A stretch of 11,443 nt of DNA from contig JAFQBO010000313.1 in the NCBI GenBank assembly GCA_017416665.1, forward strand, positions 1-11,443, given 5' to 3'. How positions within the stretch are numbered: the first letter of the stretch is position 1; every line of letters starts with the position of its first letter. Positions 1 to 7,176 of this stretch are shown piece by piece. The notes under the pieces were generated by a model. That model did not search any database. It saw only the letters and a program-made list of their open reading frames with translations, and was not told the DNA's origin. The position numbers were made by a program, and so were the translations under genes. The DNA is from Oscillospiraceae bacterium. Lineage in GTDB: Bacteria; Bacillota; Clostridia; Oscillospirales; Ruminococcaceae.

Positions 1-18
1 AGGTTTTTCTACAGTCTG

Positions 19-48
19 AACCGACCTTTAAATGGGTCGGTTTATTTT
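19..48 (+). terminator. Intrinsic terminator for a convergent gene off the left edge
   Basis: An 8-bp perfect stem, AACCGACC (19-26) paired with GGTCGGTT (35-42), encloses an 8-nt loop and runs into TTTATTTT on the + strand. Read on the minus strand, the stem is followed by CAGACTGTAG with no T run, so it is a canonical terminator only for + strand transcription. That implies a + strand gene ending left of or near base 1, converging on this operon. In B. subtilis the neighbour beyond spoVM is rpmB in the opposite orientation, which would fit, but nothing of rpmB is visible here. The hairpin might also block minus-strand read-through, though less efficiently. Confidence 0.7.
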
Positions 49-59
49 AAGTAAAATCA

Positions 60-149
60 TTATTCCGTCGGTTCTTCTTTTTTGATTCCGAAAACCATTC
101 TGAGTATTCCTGCAAGCAGTTTAGGACTTTTAATAACAACAATTTTCAA
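60..149 (-). CDS. spoVM: SpoVM-like spore coat assembly peptide (29 aa)
   Basis: This very short gene begins with TTG at 149 and ends at TAA 62-60, directly followed by an in-frame TGA. A full Shine-Dalgarno GGAGGTG (162-156) lies 6 nt before the TTG, which decides the start. The peptide opens MKIVVIKSPK and continues with an amphipathic stretch, LLAGILRMVFG, then a charged end, KKEEPTE. From memory, B. subtilis SpoVM (26 aa) reads MKFYTIKLPK then FLGGIVRAMLG. Met1, Lys2, Ile6, Lys7, Pro9, Lys10, Gly14, Ile15, Arg17 and Gly21 agree, including Pro9, which is important for sensing membrane curvature. In the family, SpoVM binds the convex forespore membrane, anchors the SpoIVA ATPase that builds the coat basement layer, and inhibits FtsH. 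Its place right after thiN matches the B. subtilis order. Synteny, sequence and ribosome site together make the call strong; whether this organism sporulates is not shown. Confidence 0.9.
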   Translation of the reverse strand: MKIVVIKSPKLLAGILRMVFGIKKEEPTE

Positions 150-180
150 AACTGACACCTCCATATAACACTGATACTGT

Positions 181-186
181 ATTATA
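181..186 (-). promoter_or_regulatory. Candidate -10 element upstream of spoVM
   Basis: In the 46-nt gap between thiN and spoVM the minus strand reads TATAAT (186-181), a perfect vegetative -10 hexamer. It would place a transcription start near 174, about 12 nt before the Shine-Dalgarno site. The hexamer 17 nt upstream, TGCACC, is a poor -35 match. An overlapping AATACAGT resembles the sigma-E -10 consensus CATACAHT at 6 of 8 positions, but no sigma-E -35 sits at the expected distance. In B. subtilis spoVM has its own sporulation promoter, so a promoter here is plausible but unproven. Confidence 0.22.
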
Positions 187-195
187 TTCGCAATA

Positions 196-843
196 TTACT
201 TTTGGTGCATATCTTTTGAAAAAGTCACCAGCAAAACGCCCTTATCAAGAGAAACAATACCTGATTTTCCGATAATTTCATTACTTATGCCGATGGGAAA
301 ACTGCTTTTTATCGTACCATTTTTAAGCGGATATTTAAAGCCTGTAAGAGATAAGCCACTGCACTCACCCGAATATGAAAAAACAGAAAAGTAATACCCT
401 CTCATACGGTTGTATACTCTCACGCCGGGTCCCTGCATATAGACGTAATTACCATCACTCACAAGCTCACCATATGCCTCATGCTTTAAGATATAATAAA
501 GAGCCTGAATATTCGCTATAGTATGATCAAGTCGACCACCGACCGCACCACATATAACAATGTGTCTGTAACCTCTGTTAAGAGCAAGCTTTACAGCGAG
601 CATAGTATCTGTATCATCTTTTTCCGGAGGATATTTAAGAATTTCTATGTCACTGCTCTGAGGGAGTTTTTTTGTATAGGTATCAAAATCACCTATAATA
701 ACATCAGGAGTTATTCCAAGCTTTTTTGCAAGGAGATAACCGCCGTCTGCACAGATAACATATCTGTCATCATCAAAAACCAACTCCGAACATTTTGCGT
801 CAGGTGAACCTGCAAAAATATAGCATTTTTTAACTTTATCCAT
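196..843 (-). CDS. thiN: Thiamine pyrophosphokinase
   Basis: This enzyme transfers pyrophosphate from ATP to thiamine to make thiamine pyrophosphate in the cytoplasm. The 215-residue protein has the expected family length. Visible motifs are ADGG (32-35) and GDFDT (51-55) of the N-terminal Rossmann-like catalytic domain, PPEKDDTDT (72-80), which carries the metal- and nucleotide-binding acidic residues, GAVGGRLDH (99-107), and a C-terminal beta-rich thiamine-binding part ending with GISNE (185-189). The start at ATG 843 is preferred because GGGAG lies 8 nt upstream. An in-frame ATG at 858 would overlap rsgA by 13 nt and has no clear ribosome site. The gene begins 2 nt after the rsgA stop, so the two are likely co-translated. 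In B. subtilis rpe separates rsgA and thiN; here it is absent. Confidence 0.95.
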   Translation of the reverse strand: MDKVKKCYIFAGSPDAKCSELVFDDDRYVICADGGYLLAKKLGITPDVIIGDFDTYTKKLPQSSDIEILKYPPEKDDTDTMLAVKLALNRGYRHIVICGAVGGRLDHTIANIQALYYILKHEAYGELVSDGNYVYMQGPGVRVYNRMRGYYFSVFSYSGECSGLSLTGFKYPLKNGTIKSSFPIGISNEIIGKSGIVSLDKGVLLVTFSKDMHQK

Positions 844-845
844 AT

Positions 846-1712
846 TTACAGCTCCCATTCTTTGATTTGTTTTGCCTCGTCGTACATACAGCAGTAGCTT
901 TCATGCCGTGACTGAGGAATAACACCTTCCTGCACGGCTTCTATTATCCTGCATCCCTTTTCCTTTGTATGGGAGCAGTCACGGAACTTACATTCACCCT
1001 CAAACTGTCTGAACTCTGCAAAGCAGTCTGCAAGTTCTTCTTTTCTGATAATATTGTACTTATTTGTTTCAAAGGTTGAAAAACCGGGAGTATCAGCAAT
1101 ATAGCCACCCCAGGGCAGTCTGTAAAGCTCACTGTGTCTTGTGGTATGACGGCCACGCCCGAGCTTTTCACTTATCTCGCCGGTTGATATATTGAAATCT
1201 CCGCAGACTTCATTCAGCAGTGTTGACTTTCCTGCTCCGCTGTTACCTGTGAAGGCACTTATTTTATCCTTTAACAATAGACGTATTTCTTCTACTGCAT
1301 TTGCATCATTATAATCAATAACATAAATTTCTATGCCTGCACGTTTGTAAATATCAAGTATATCATCATATTTTTCAAGATCAACTTTAGTCAGCACAAT
1401 AACAGGCGTAATATTCTGATATTCAGCAACTGCAATAAACTTGTCCAGAATAAGGAGATTTGGTGCAGGTTGCGTAACCGACACAACAAATATCAGCTGA
1501 TCAAGATTTGCAAGCGGTGGCCTTATAATAAAATTCTTTCTTTCATGAATTTCAGTTATAACACCATTTTCAAATGTCACCATATCGCCGACGCTTGGTG
1601 AAATACCGTCTTTTCTGAAAATACCTCTTGCCTTACATTCATATATGGTATCAGAGGACTCTATAAAAAAGAGTCCTCCGATGGATTTTATAATTCTTCC
1701 TGTTTCTGTCAT
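846..1712 (-). CDS. rsgA: Ribosome small subunit-dependent GTPase RsgA (YloQ/CpgA)
   Basis: RsgA is a circularly permuted GTPase that binds the 30S subunit and checks its late maturation. The 288-residue protein shows an N-terminal OB fold (about 1-65), then the G motifs in permuted order: G4 TKVD (108-111), G1 P-loop GNSGAGKST (156-164), the switch-I segment GRGRHTTRH (185-193) and G3 DTPG (207-210). A C-terminal zinc site follows, made of Cys241, Cys246, His248 and Cys254. ATG 1712 abuts the prkC TAA (1715-1713) with no gap, and the ribosome site GAGGG lies inside the end of prkC, so translation is probably coupled to the kinase. In B. subtilis the orthologue CpgA is phosphorylated by PrkC, so the adjacency has functional sense. 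All catalytic motifs are intact. Confidence 0.97.
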   Translation of the reverse strand: MTETGRIIKSIGGLFFIESSDTIYECKARGIFRKDGISPSVGDMVTFENGVITEIHERKNFIIRPPLANLDQLIFVVSVTQPAPNLLILDKFIAVAEYQNITPVIVLTKVDLEKYDDILDIYKRAGIEIYVIDYNDANAVEEIRLLLKDKISAFTGNSGAGKSTLLNEVCGDFNISTGEISEKLGRGRHTTRHSELYRLPWGGYIADTPGFSTFETNKYNIIRKEELADCFAEFRQFEGECKFRDCSHTKEKGCRIIEAVQEGVIPQSRHESYCCMYDEAKQIKEWEL

Positions 1713-4025
1713 TTATTCTTCGCCCTCTTCTACAGGAGCTTCCTCGCCGTCTGCCGACTGTTCTTCAGCTTCAGATTCTGCTTCGGTTTCAGCTTCTGTT
1801 TCTGGTTCTGCTTCAGTTTCCGGCTCTTCCGGTGCCTGTGTTTCAGGTTCTGATTCTTCCTTGATAAGACCATCAACTATGACAAATGCTCTTTCAACAT
1901 CTTCACTTACAATATTGAATGTACCTTCTTCAAAGTTCATGGTATAAGTACCAAGTTCGCATGTAAGGTTATTGCTTAAATTTGTGAGAACCATCTTTAC
2001 TTCTTCGTTTGTACCCTTACCAAGTACAGAAATCACATTTTCCTTTGCATAATCTGCTGAAAGTGTCAGACTCTGGAAAATTGCAACACCCTTCTGATAT
2101 GCTGTGATTGTAAAACGTCCTGTTGAGTTTGCCGGGAAGTAGAACTGCATATCAACAGTTCCTTCAGGTTCTTTACCTGTACTTACAGTAAATGTGATTG
2201 TGGAATCAACAGAAACCTTCTCACCCTTTTCAATACTCTGCTTAAGGATTGTACCTTCTTCCTCGCTTGAGTCTTTCTTTTCAATTTTAACACCAATGCC
2301 CCAGATACCACACTGTACCTTTGCATCAGAAATGTTCTTACCTACAAAGTCTTCCATCTTGATTTCTTCAATTTCAGAGCCTTTGCTTACATAAACAAGA
2401 ACTGTTGATCCAGGAGGTACCTGTTCAAGAGCAGCCGGTTCTGTATCGAAAACGATTTCTTCTTCAAAGTCATCGTTTGTCTGGTACTGGTATTCAACCT
2501 CAAGACCCTGAGCTCTGAGAGCCTCACCTGCTGTGATGTAGTGATAATTAATAACATTCGGTACTTTTACAGTTTTAGCACCGAGACTTACCTTAACCTT
2601 TACGACTTCGCCTTTCTTTACGCCGTCTCCCTCAGGAATGCTCTGTTCAAAGATTTTATCCTTTTCAAGGTCTGAAAATTCCGTTGAATCAACCTGAATA
2701 TCAAGATTCGGATACGCTTCATGTGCCTGATTGTAGTCCATACCGACAAGATTAGGCATTGCAAATTCAGATGTATTATTCTGCTTTTCGCCTGAGAACA
2801 CACCTTTTACAAGTGTTGCAATAAAGAATACCGCAACCATAATAACCACAACCGTTACTGCTGACAGAATCGGTACAAAAAGTGATTTCTTTTCCGGTTC
2901 TTCTTCTTCAAAGTCTGTATAGTCCTCATCATAAGTATCATAAATATTATTTGAAGTATAACCGTTATTGTTCATGTAACCGCCATTGTCGATATTCTGT
3001 GGCATCGTCTGTGAAACAGTATGATAAACAGGCTGTTTCTGATTTATAAAGCCTGTTGTCGCTCTTGAGTCATTTCTCGCATCACGTCTGATTTCCTGAT
3101 GAATTTCCTCAGGAATCTGTTCATTGACAGCTGAAAAATATCTTGTATTATTATCAGTTTCCTGATTTGTGCGTGCAATATATCCGAAATGTACGTCCGG
3201 ATCAGCCTTGAACCTGTCAATATCCTTTATCATTTCAACAGCTGTCTGGTATCTGTCATCAGGGACTTTTTCCATAGCATGTACAATAATTTCCTCAAGC
3301 GGTACAGGAATATCAGGATTAATTCTTCTTGGAAGTTCTGCAATATTATGCATATGCATTACAGCTATTGAAACAGGGTTATCCGTGTCGAACGGTTTCT
3401 GACCTGTCAGCATTTCATAAAGCATTACACCGACTGAATAAAGATCACTTTTAGCATCTGTAATATCGCCTCTTGCCTGCTCCGGACTGATATAGTGAAC
3501 AGTACCTATTGCCTGATCGGTAGCTGTTCTGCCTTCTTCACGGGCAAACTTTGCAATACCGAAATCCATGACCTTAATCGTTCCATCAGTAAACATCATA
3601 ATATTCTGAGGTTTAATATCTCTGTGTACAATACCTCTTTCATGGGCATGCTGTAATGCTCTTAAAATCTGCGTTACAAAGTGAACTGCATCCTTCCAGC
3701 TTAAAACCCTTTCATTTTCTATATATTCTTTAAGAGTGATACCGTCAATATACTCCATAACGATATACTGAATTTTATCAGAAAAGCCGACATCGTAAAT
3801 CTTTACGATATTCGGATGTGACAAAACAGCAATCGCCTTTGACTCATTACGGAATCTTCTCAGAAATTCCTCACTTTCGGCAAATTCCTTTTTAAGGATT
3901 TTAACCGCTATAGTCTTATTGTCAACAACGTCCACAGCCTTATAAACGTCCGCCATACCGCCTTCGCCGATAAGCTCGGTTATTTCATAGCGTCCATCAA
4001 GCTTTTTACCAATGTTTTTATCCAT
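1713..4025 (-). CDS. prkC: PASTA-domain Ser/Thr protein kinase (PrkC/PknB/Stk type)
   Basis: This is a single-pass membrane kinase that senses muropeptides or cell-wall precursors outside and phosphorylates cytoplasmic targets. Numbering is from ATG 4025 (770 aa), chosen because GGAG lies 5 nt upstream; an in-frame TTG at 4028 has almost no spacing. The Hanks kinase domain (about 12-275) has glycine loop GEGGMADVY (20-28), Lys42, catalytic loop HRDIKPQN (134-141), DFG (154-156), an activation loop with Thr167 and Thr169, and SPEQA (180-184). A low-complexity juxtamembrane linker (about 285-380) precedes one transmembrane helix (about 382-407). Three PASTA repeats follow (about 421-481, 483-549, 552-617), then a beta-rich, perhaps Ig-like, domain (about 622-720) and an acidic Glu/Pro/Thr/Ala tail (about 723-770). 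The type II topology puts the PASTA region and tail outside. The matching phosphatase, prpC, is just upstream across a 62-nt gap. Confidence 0.96.
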   Translation of the reverse strand: MDKNIGKKLDGRYEITELIGEGGMADVYKAVDVVDNKTIAVKILKKEFAESEEFLRRFRNESKAIAVLSHPNIVKIYDVGFSDKIQYIVMEYIDGITLKEYIENERVLSWKDAVHFVTQILRALQHAHERGIVHRDIKPQNIMMFTDGTIKVMDFGIAKFAREEGRTATDQAIGTVHYISPEQARGDITDAKSDLYSVGVMLYEMLTGQKPFDTDNPVSIAVMHMHNIAELPRRINPDIPVPLEEIIVHAMEKVPDDRYQTAVEMIKDIDRFKADPDVHFGYIARTNQETDNNTRYFSAVNEQIPEEIHQEIRRDARNDSRATTGFINQKQPVYHTVSQTMPQNIDNGGYMNNNGYTSNNIYDTYDEDYTDFEEEEPEKKSLFVPILSAVTVVVIMVAVFFIATLVKGVFSGEKQNNTSEFAMPNLVGMDYNQAHEAYPNLDIQVDSTEFSDLEKDKIFEQSIPEGDGVKKGEVVKVKVSLGAKTVKVPNVINYHYITAGEALRAQGLEVEYQYQTNDDFEEEIVFDTEPAALEQVPPGSTVLVYVSKGSEIEEIKMEDFVGKNISDAKVQCGIWGIGVKIEKKDSSEEEGTILKQSIEKGEKVSVDSTITFTVSTGKEPEGTVDMQFYFPANSTGRFTITAYQKGVAIFQSLTLSADYAKENVISVLGKGTNEEVKMVLTNLSNNLTCELGTYTMNFEEGTFNIVSEDVERAFVIVDGLIKEESEPETQAPEEPETEAEPETEAETEAESEAEEQSADGEEAPVEEGEE
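1767..1826 (-). repeat. In-frame short repeat coding the Glu-rich tail of prkC
   Basis: The codons for residues 734-753 of the kinase (ATG 4025 numbering) form a degenerate tandem array: EPETEA, EPETEA, ETEA, ESEA. The DNA is a loosely repeated GAA-rich hexamer family, seen on the + strand as TTCNGNTTC units. Synonymous differences between units suggest an old repeat rather than a very recent slippage product. It lies at the end of the extracellular part of the protein. Confidence 0.75.
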
Positions 4026-4087
4026 CAATTCTCCACACTCCAGTTTTATTCCCTTTTATAAATACCAACAAAATACATTATGTTGTA

Positions 4088-4813
4088 TTACTCTGTCACA
4101 ATAGCAAGCGTAATATTATCACGTCCGCCCTTGTCCAGAGCAAGATCTATCAAAGCCTTTGAAACTTCTTCAAGAGGCGTTGATTTCATAATTTCATAAA
4201 TCTCCTCATCAGTGCAGTAACCCGAAAGACCATCTGAACACAAAAGTACTGTGAAATTCTTTTCACGCTTCATACGGAAGAAATCAGGCTTGATAATCTT
4301 TTCAACTCCGACAGCCTTTGTCAGCATGTTTCTTTTCGGATGCGTATAAACCTCATCGGGTTCAATTTTACCCTGCTGAAGCAGCATATTAACATAAGTA
4401 TGATCTGAGGTAATCTGGTGAAGACCTTTTTCATCTAAGTAATAGGCACGGCTGTCACCGATATTTACAATATAAATATAATTTGAATCAATATAAACGG
4501 CAACACAGGTTGTACCCATTCCGAAATTTTTATAATCCATTCTTGCCGTAGTGTAAATCACCGAATTTGCCGCTGATATTGATGCCGTCATAAGCTGACG
4601 CACACCAATCGTATCCAGATCCGGAGAATAGCCTTCATTAAACCGTGCAAAAAATTCTCTTATTGCGATACGGCTTGCCTCCTGCCCTGCTCTTTCTCCG
4701 CCCATTCCGTCGCAGACAACCGCAAGGACATTTCCGAAACAGTCATCAACTCTGACCATGTCCTGATTTTCTTCACGCATTAAGCCTATATCGGTAGCAC
4801 TTACATATTTCAA
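4088..4813 (-). CDS. prpC: PP2C-family Ser/Thr protein phosphatase (PrpC/Stp)
   Basis: This cytoplasmic metal-dependent phosphatase reverses phosphorylation by the PASTA kinase and removes phosphate from the kinase itself. The 241-residue protein is the usual length and holds the PP2C landmarks: ATDIGLMREENQD (6-18, with Asp18), VCDGMGG (33-39, metal ligand Asp35), NIGDSRAYYL (117-126), SDGLSGY (193-199, Asp194) and GGRDNITLAIV (229-239, Asp232). The start is TTG at 4813, since no in-frame ATG lies near the conserved N-terminus. It overlaps the rlmN TGA stop by 4 nt (TTGA), and AGGTG lies 7 nt upstream within rlmN. Kinase and phosphatase genes adjacent in this order are typical of Firmicutes. 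Confidence 0.96.
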   Translation of the reverse strand: MKYVSATDIGLMREENQDMVRVDDCFGNVLAVVCDGMGGERAGQEASRIAIREFFARFNEGYSPDLDTIGVRQLMTASISAANSVIYTTARMDYKNFGMGTTCVAVYIDSNYIYIVNIGDSRAYYLDEKGLHQITSDHTYVNMLLQQGKIEPDEVYTHPKRNMLTKAVGVEKIIKPDFFRMKREKNFTVLLCSDGLSGYCTDEEIYEIMKSTPLEEVSKALIDLALDKGGRDNITLAIVTE

Positions 4814-5865
4814 TTCACTTCACCTGATTTCTCTGTTTGTTTTGCCGCCTCACGTCTGAGCTGTCCGCATGCAGCCTCAATATCACTGCCAAGCGTTCTC
4901 CTGACTGTAGCATTAATTCCCATATCCGTAAGGTACCCCATAAACCTTACTGCCGATTCACGGCTTGATTTGTATTCTCTTTCCTTTACCGCATTTACCG
5001 GTATAAGATTTACATGACAGTTGATACCCTTAATCAGATGAGCAAGGCTTTCAGCACTTTTTCTGTCAGAATTTACGCCGTCTATTACAGCGTACTCATA
5101 GGTTACTCTCCTGCCGGTTTTTTCTATATAGTCTTTTGTAGATTCAATAAGCTCTTTAATATTATATGTCCTGTTTATCGGCATTATTTCACTTCTTCCG
5201 TTATCATCGGGACAATGAAGTGAAACCGACAGTGTAAGACCGAGTTTTTTTTCCGCAAGCTGTTTTATTTTCGGAACTATTCCGCAGGTTGAAAGCGTCA
5301 CATGACGAAGGCTCAGACCATAACCGTCAGGACACGACACCAGTTCCAGAAACCTCATTACATTTTTGTAATTGTCAAGAGGTTCACCGATTCCCATAAG
5401 AACAATTCCCGATATTTTTTTCCCTGTATCATTTTCGGTACGGTAAATCTGCTGAAGAATCTCAGACGGCAGTAAATTTCTCTCAAAACCTGCGATGGTT
5501 GACGCACAGAATTTACAGCCCATTTTACAACCGACCTGTGTTGACACACAAAGGCTCAGTCCGTGATTGTACTCCATAAGAACAGTTTCAACAAACATTC
5601 CGTCAGACAGCCTGTAAAGATATTTTACAGTATTATCTATGGAAGATTCAAGCTTTCTTTCAATATTCAGCAGTTTTATACAAAAGTATTCATCTAATTT
5701 TGTACGCAACGACAATGAAATATTGCTCATTTTATCAAAACTGTCTGCGTGCTTTACATGAAGCCACTGAAAAATCTGTTTTGCTCTGAATTTCTTTTCA
5801 CCGATTTCCTGAATATGCATTTCAAGCTCAGGTAGGGTCAGTGACAAAATATCAATTTTTTCCAA
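4810..5865 (-). CDS. rlmN: Dual-specificity 23S rRNA/tRNA adenine-C2 methyltransferase
   Basis: RlmN is a radical SAM enzyme that methylates C2 of adenosine 2503 in 23S rRNA and of adenosine 37 in some tRNAs. The 351-residue protein has an N-terminal accessory domain (about 1-95) and a radical SAM barrel with the Cys-x3-Cys-x2-Cys cluster site (Cys113, Cys117, Cys120). The two mechanism cysteines are also visible: Cys106 in SLCVSTQVGC and Cys333 in AACGQLR near the C-terminus, the latter carrying the methyl group. GEPLDN (160-165) is the SAM-binding GEP motif. The start is TTG 5865, with GGAG 5 nt upstream and 2 nt after the rsmB stop; the first in-frame ATG (residue 16) would cut into the conserved N-terminal domain. 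Cfr-type resistance enzymes share the fold, but the synteny favours RlmN. Confidence 0.96.
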   Translation of the reverse strand: MEKIDILSLTLPELEMHIQEIGEKKFRAKQIFQWLHVKHADSFDKMSNISLSLRTKLDEYFCIKLLNIERKLESSIDNTVKYLYRLSDGMFVETVLMEYNHGLSLCVSTQVGCKMGCKFCASTIAGFERNLLPSEILQQIYRTENDTGKKISGIVLMGIGEPLDNYKNVMRFLELVSCPDGYGLSLRHVTLSTCGIVPKIKQLAEKKLGLTLSVSLHCPDDNGRSEIMPINRTYNIKELIESTKDYIEKTGRRVTYEYAVIDGVNSDRKSAESLAHLIKGINCHVNLIPVNAVKEREYKSSRESAVRFMGYLTDMGINATVRRTLGSDIEAACGQLRREAAKQTEKSGEVN

Positions 5866-5867
5866 GC

Positions 5868-7172
5868 CTACTCCGTCCTTTTTATCTTTGAAATAAAGAA
5901 TCCGTCACTTGCGAAATTTTCAGGGAACAATGTAACCTTATAATTTCCGAAAGGTTCTCCCATATCTTCAAGAAAACTTATTCCCTCAAAATTTTTATGT
6001 TCGCTCAAAAATCTGTCTATAACCTCACTGTTTTCCTTTGGATTTACAGTGCATGTCGAATAGACAAGCTCACCACCGACTTTCAGATATTTTACGGCGT
6101 TTTCCAGAATTTTATACTGTATATCAGGGAGTCTTTCAAACTCCTCATAATTTTTATATTTAATCTCAGGCTTACGGCGTATAACACCAAGACCTGAACA
6201 CGGAACATCGCAAAGAATTTTATCCGCCATCGGAACGTTTTCGCTGTATTCGGACGCATTTCCCTGCATTGCCGTTATTGATTTTATGCCAAGTCGTTTT
6301 GCACCGTCTGCAATAAGCTTTACTCTGTGGTCATGAATATCAAACGCATAAATATCTGCCTTGTCGTCCGACAGTTCAGCCATGGTAAAAGCCTTTCCGC
6401 CGGGTGCCGAACAAACATCAAGAATTACTTCTCCTGCCTTTGGCGAAACTGCCTTACAGCAAAGCTGTGATGCAATATCCTGCACATGAAAAAGACCGTT
6501 TTTAAACGACTGTTCTTCTCTTACATTCGCAACACTGATTTCATAGCAACCATCAACTGCTGTTTCTACTGGTGAAAGTTCTGACAGTCCGGAAAGGATT
6601 TCATTTCTGTCACCTTTAAGATTATTAAGTCTTACAGTAACAGGCGGTTTTTCAACAGAACCCGCAAGAAGTGACTGCACCTGACTCTGGCTATAATTTT
6701 CGCAGAGCATTTGTGAAAACCACACAGGCACAGAATACTCAACAGAAATTCTTCCGATTTTATCGGACGGATATTTTATCTGTTTTTCATCTCTGATAAA
6801 GCTTCTCATTACAGCATTTACAAAACCCGAAAGCTTTGCAAGCTTTAAATTTTTGGCAGTGTTCACAGCCTCATTTACGGCAATTCCATCAGGGACATTA
6901 TCCATAAATTTCAACTGATATATACCCATTCTCAGAATATTCAGAATTGTCGGATTTACCTTTGAAAGTCTGAATTTACTGTAACCCGAGATAATATGAT
7001 CAAGAGTGATTTTTCTTTCAAGAACACCATAGTAAATTGCCGAACAAAGTGCTTTTTCCTGTGGCGACAGTTCTGTTTCATTAAGTGCCCTATCCAGTAA
7101 TATATTGGAATAACCACCCTTATGAAAGGTTTTTCCGAGAAGCTTTACAGCCTGAATTCTTGCGTTGTTCAT
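5868..7172 (-). CDS. rsmB: 16S rRNA (cytosine-967-C5)-methyltransferase RsmB
   Basis: RsmB (Fmu/Sun) methylates C5 of cytosine 967 of 16S rRNA. The 434-residue protein has an N-terminal NusB-like RNA-binding domain (about 1-130), a linker with an RNA-binding segment, and a C-terminal Rossmann methyltransferase domain. SAM motif I is LDVCSAPGGK (251-260). Motif IV CDVPCSG (321-327) includes the release cysteine Cys325, and motif VI YSTCTVNPKEN (371-381) includes the nucleophile Cys374. Both catalytic cysteines are intact and the length is normal. ATG 7172 follows the fmt stop by 4 nt with only a weak ribosome site (GGG within the end of fmt), so translation may depend on coupling to fmt. Confidence 0.96.
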   Translation of the reverse strand: MNNARIQAVKLLGKTFHKGGYSNILLDRALNETELSPQEKALCSAIYYGVLERKITLDHIISGYSKFRLSKVNPTILNILRMGIYQLKFMDNVPDGIAVNEAVNTAKNLKLAKLSGFVNAVMRSFIRDEKQIKYPSDKIGRISVEYSVPVWFSQMLCENYSQSQVQSLLAGSVEKPPVTVRLNNLKGDRNEILSGLSELSPVETAVDGCYEISVANVREEQSFKNGLFHVQDIASQLCCKAVSPKAGEVILDVCSAPGGKAFTMAELSDDKADIYAFDIHDHRVKLIADGAKRLGIKSITAMQGNASEYSENVPMADKILCDVPCSGLGVIRRKPEIKYKNYEEFERLPDIQYKILENAVKYLKVGGELVYSTCTVNPKENSEVIDRFLSEHKNFEGISFLEDMGEPFGNYKVTLFPENFASDGFFISKIKRTE

Positions 7173-7176
7173 AAAA

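Noticed and set aside
1..19. Last codons of a + strand gene (Gly-Phe-Ser-Thr-Val, stop TGA at 17-19)
   Set aside because: Five codons are too few to support a gene, and they do not resemble the end of ribosomal protein L28, the expected neighbour.
165..195. Classical sigma-E promoter for spoVM
   Set aside because: GAATATA and TAATATT resemble a sigma-E -35, but no matching -10 lies at 13-15 nt. The nearest candidate would start the transcript too close to the Shine-Dalgarno site. Only a weak -10 candidate was kept.
523..807. Open frame on the + strand inside thiN
   Set aside because: It is antisense to intact thiN motifs and shows no ribosome site or recognisable domain.
844..858. Upstream ATG for thiN (MGAVN prefix)
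   Set aside because: It overlaps rsgA, lacks a ribosome site, and ATG 843 has GGGAG at 8 nt.
1645..1947. Ser-rich open frame on the + strand (about 100 aa) opposite the prkC tail
   Set aside because: It is the mirror of the GAA-rich repeat codons of prkC and has no ribosome site or family resemblance.
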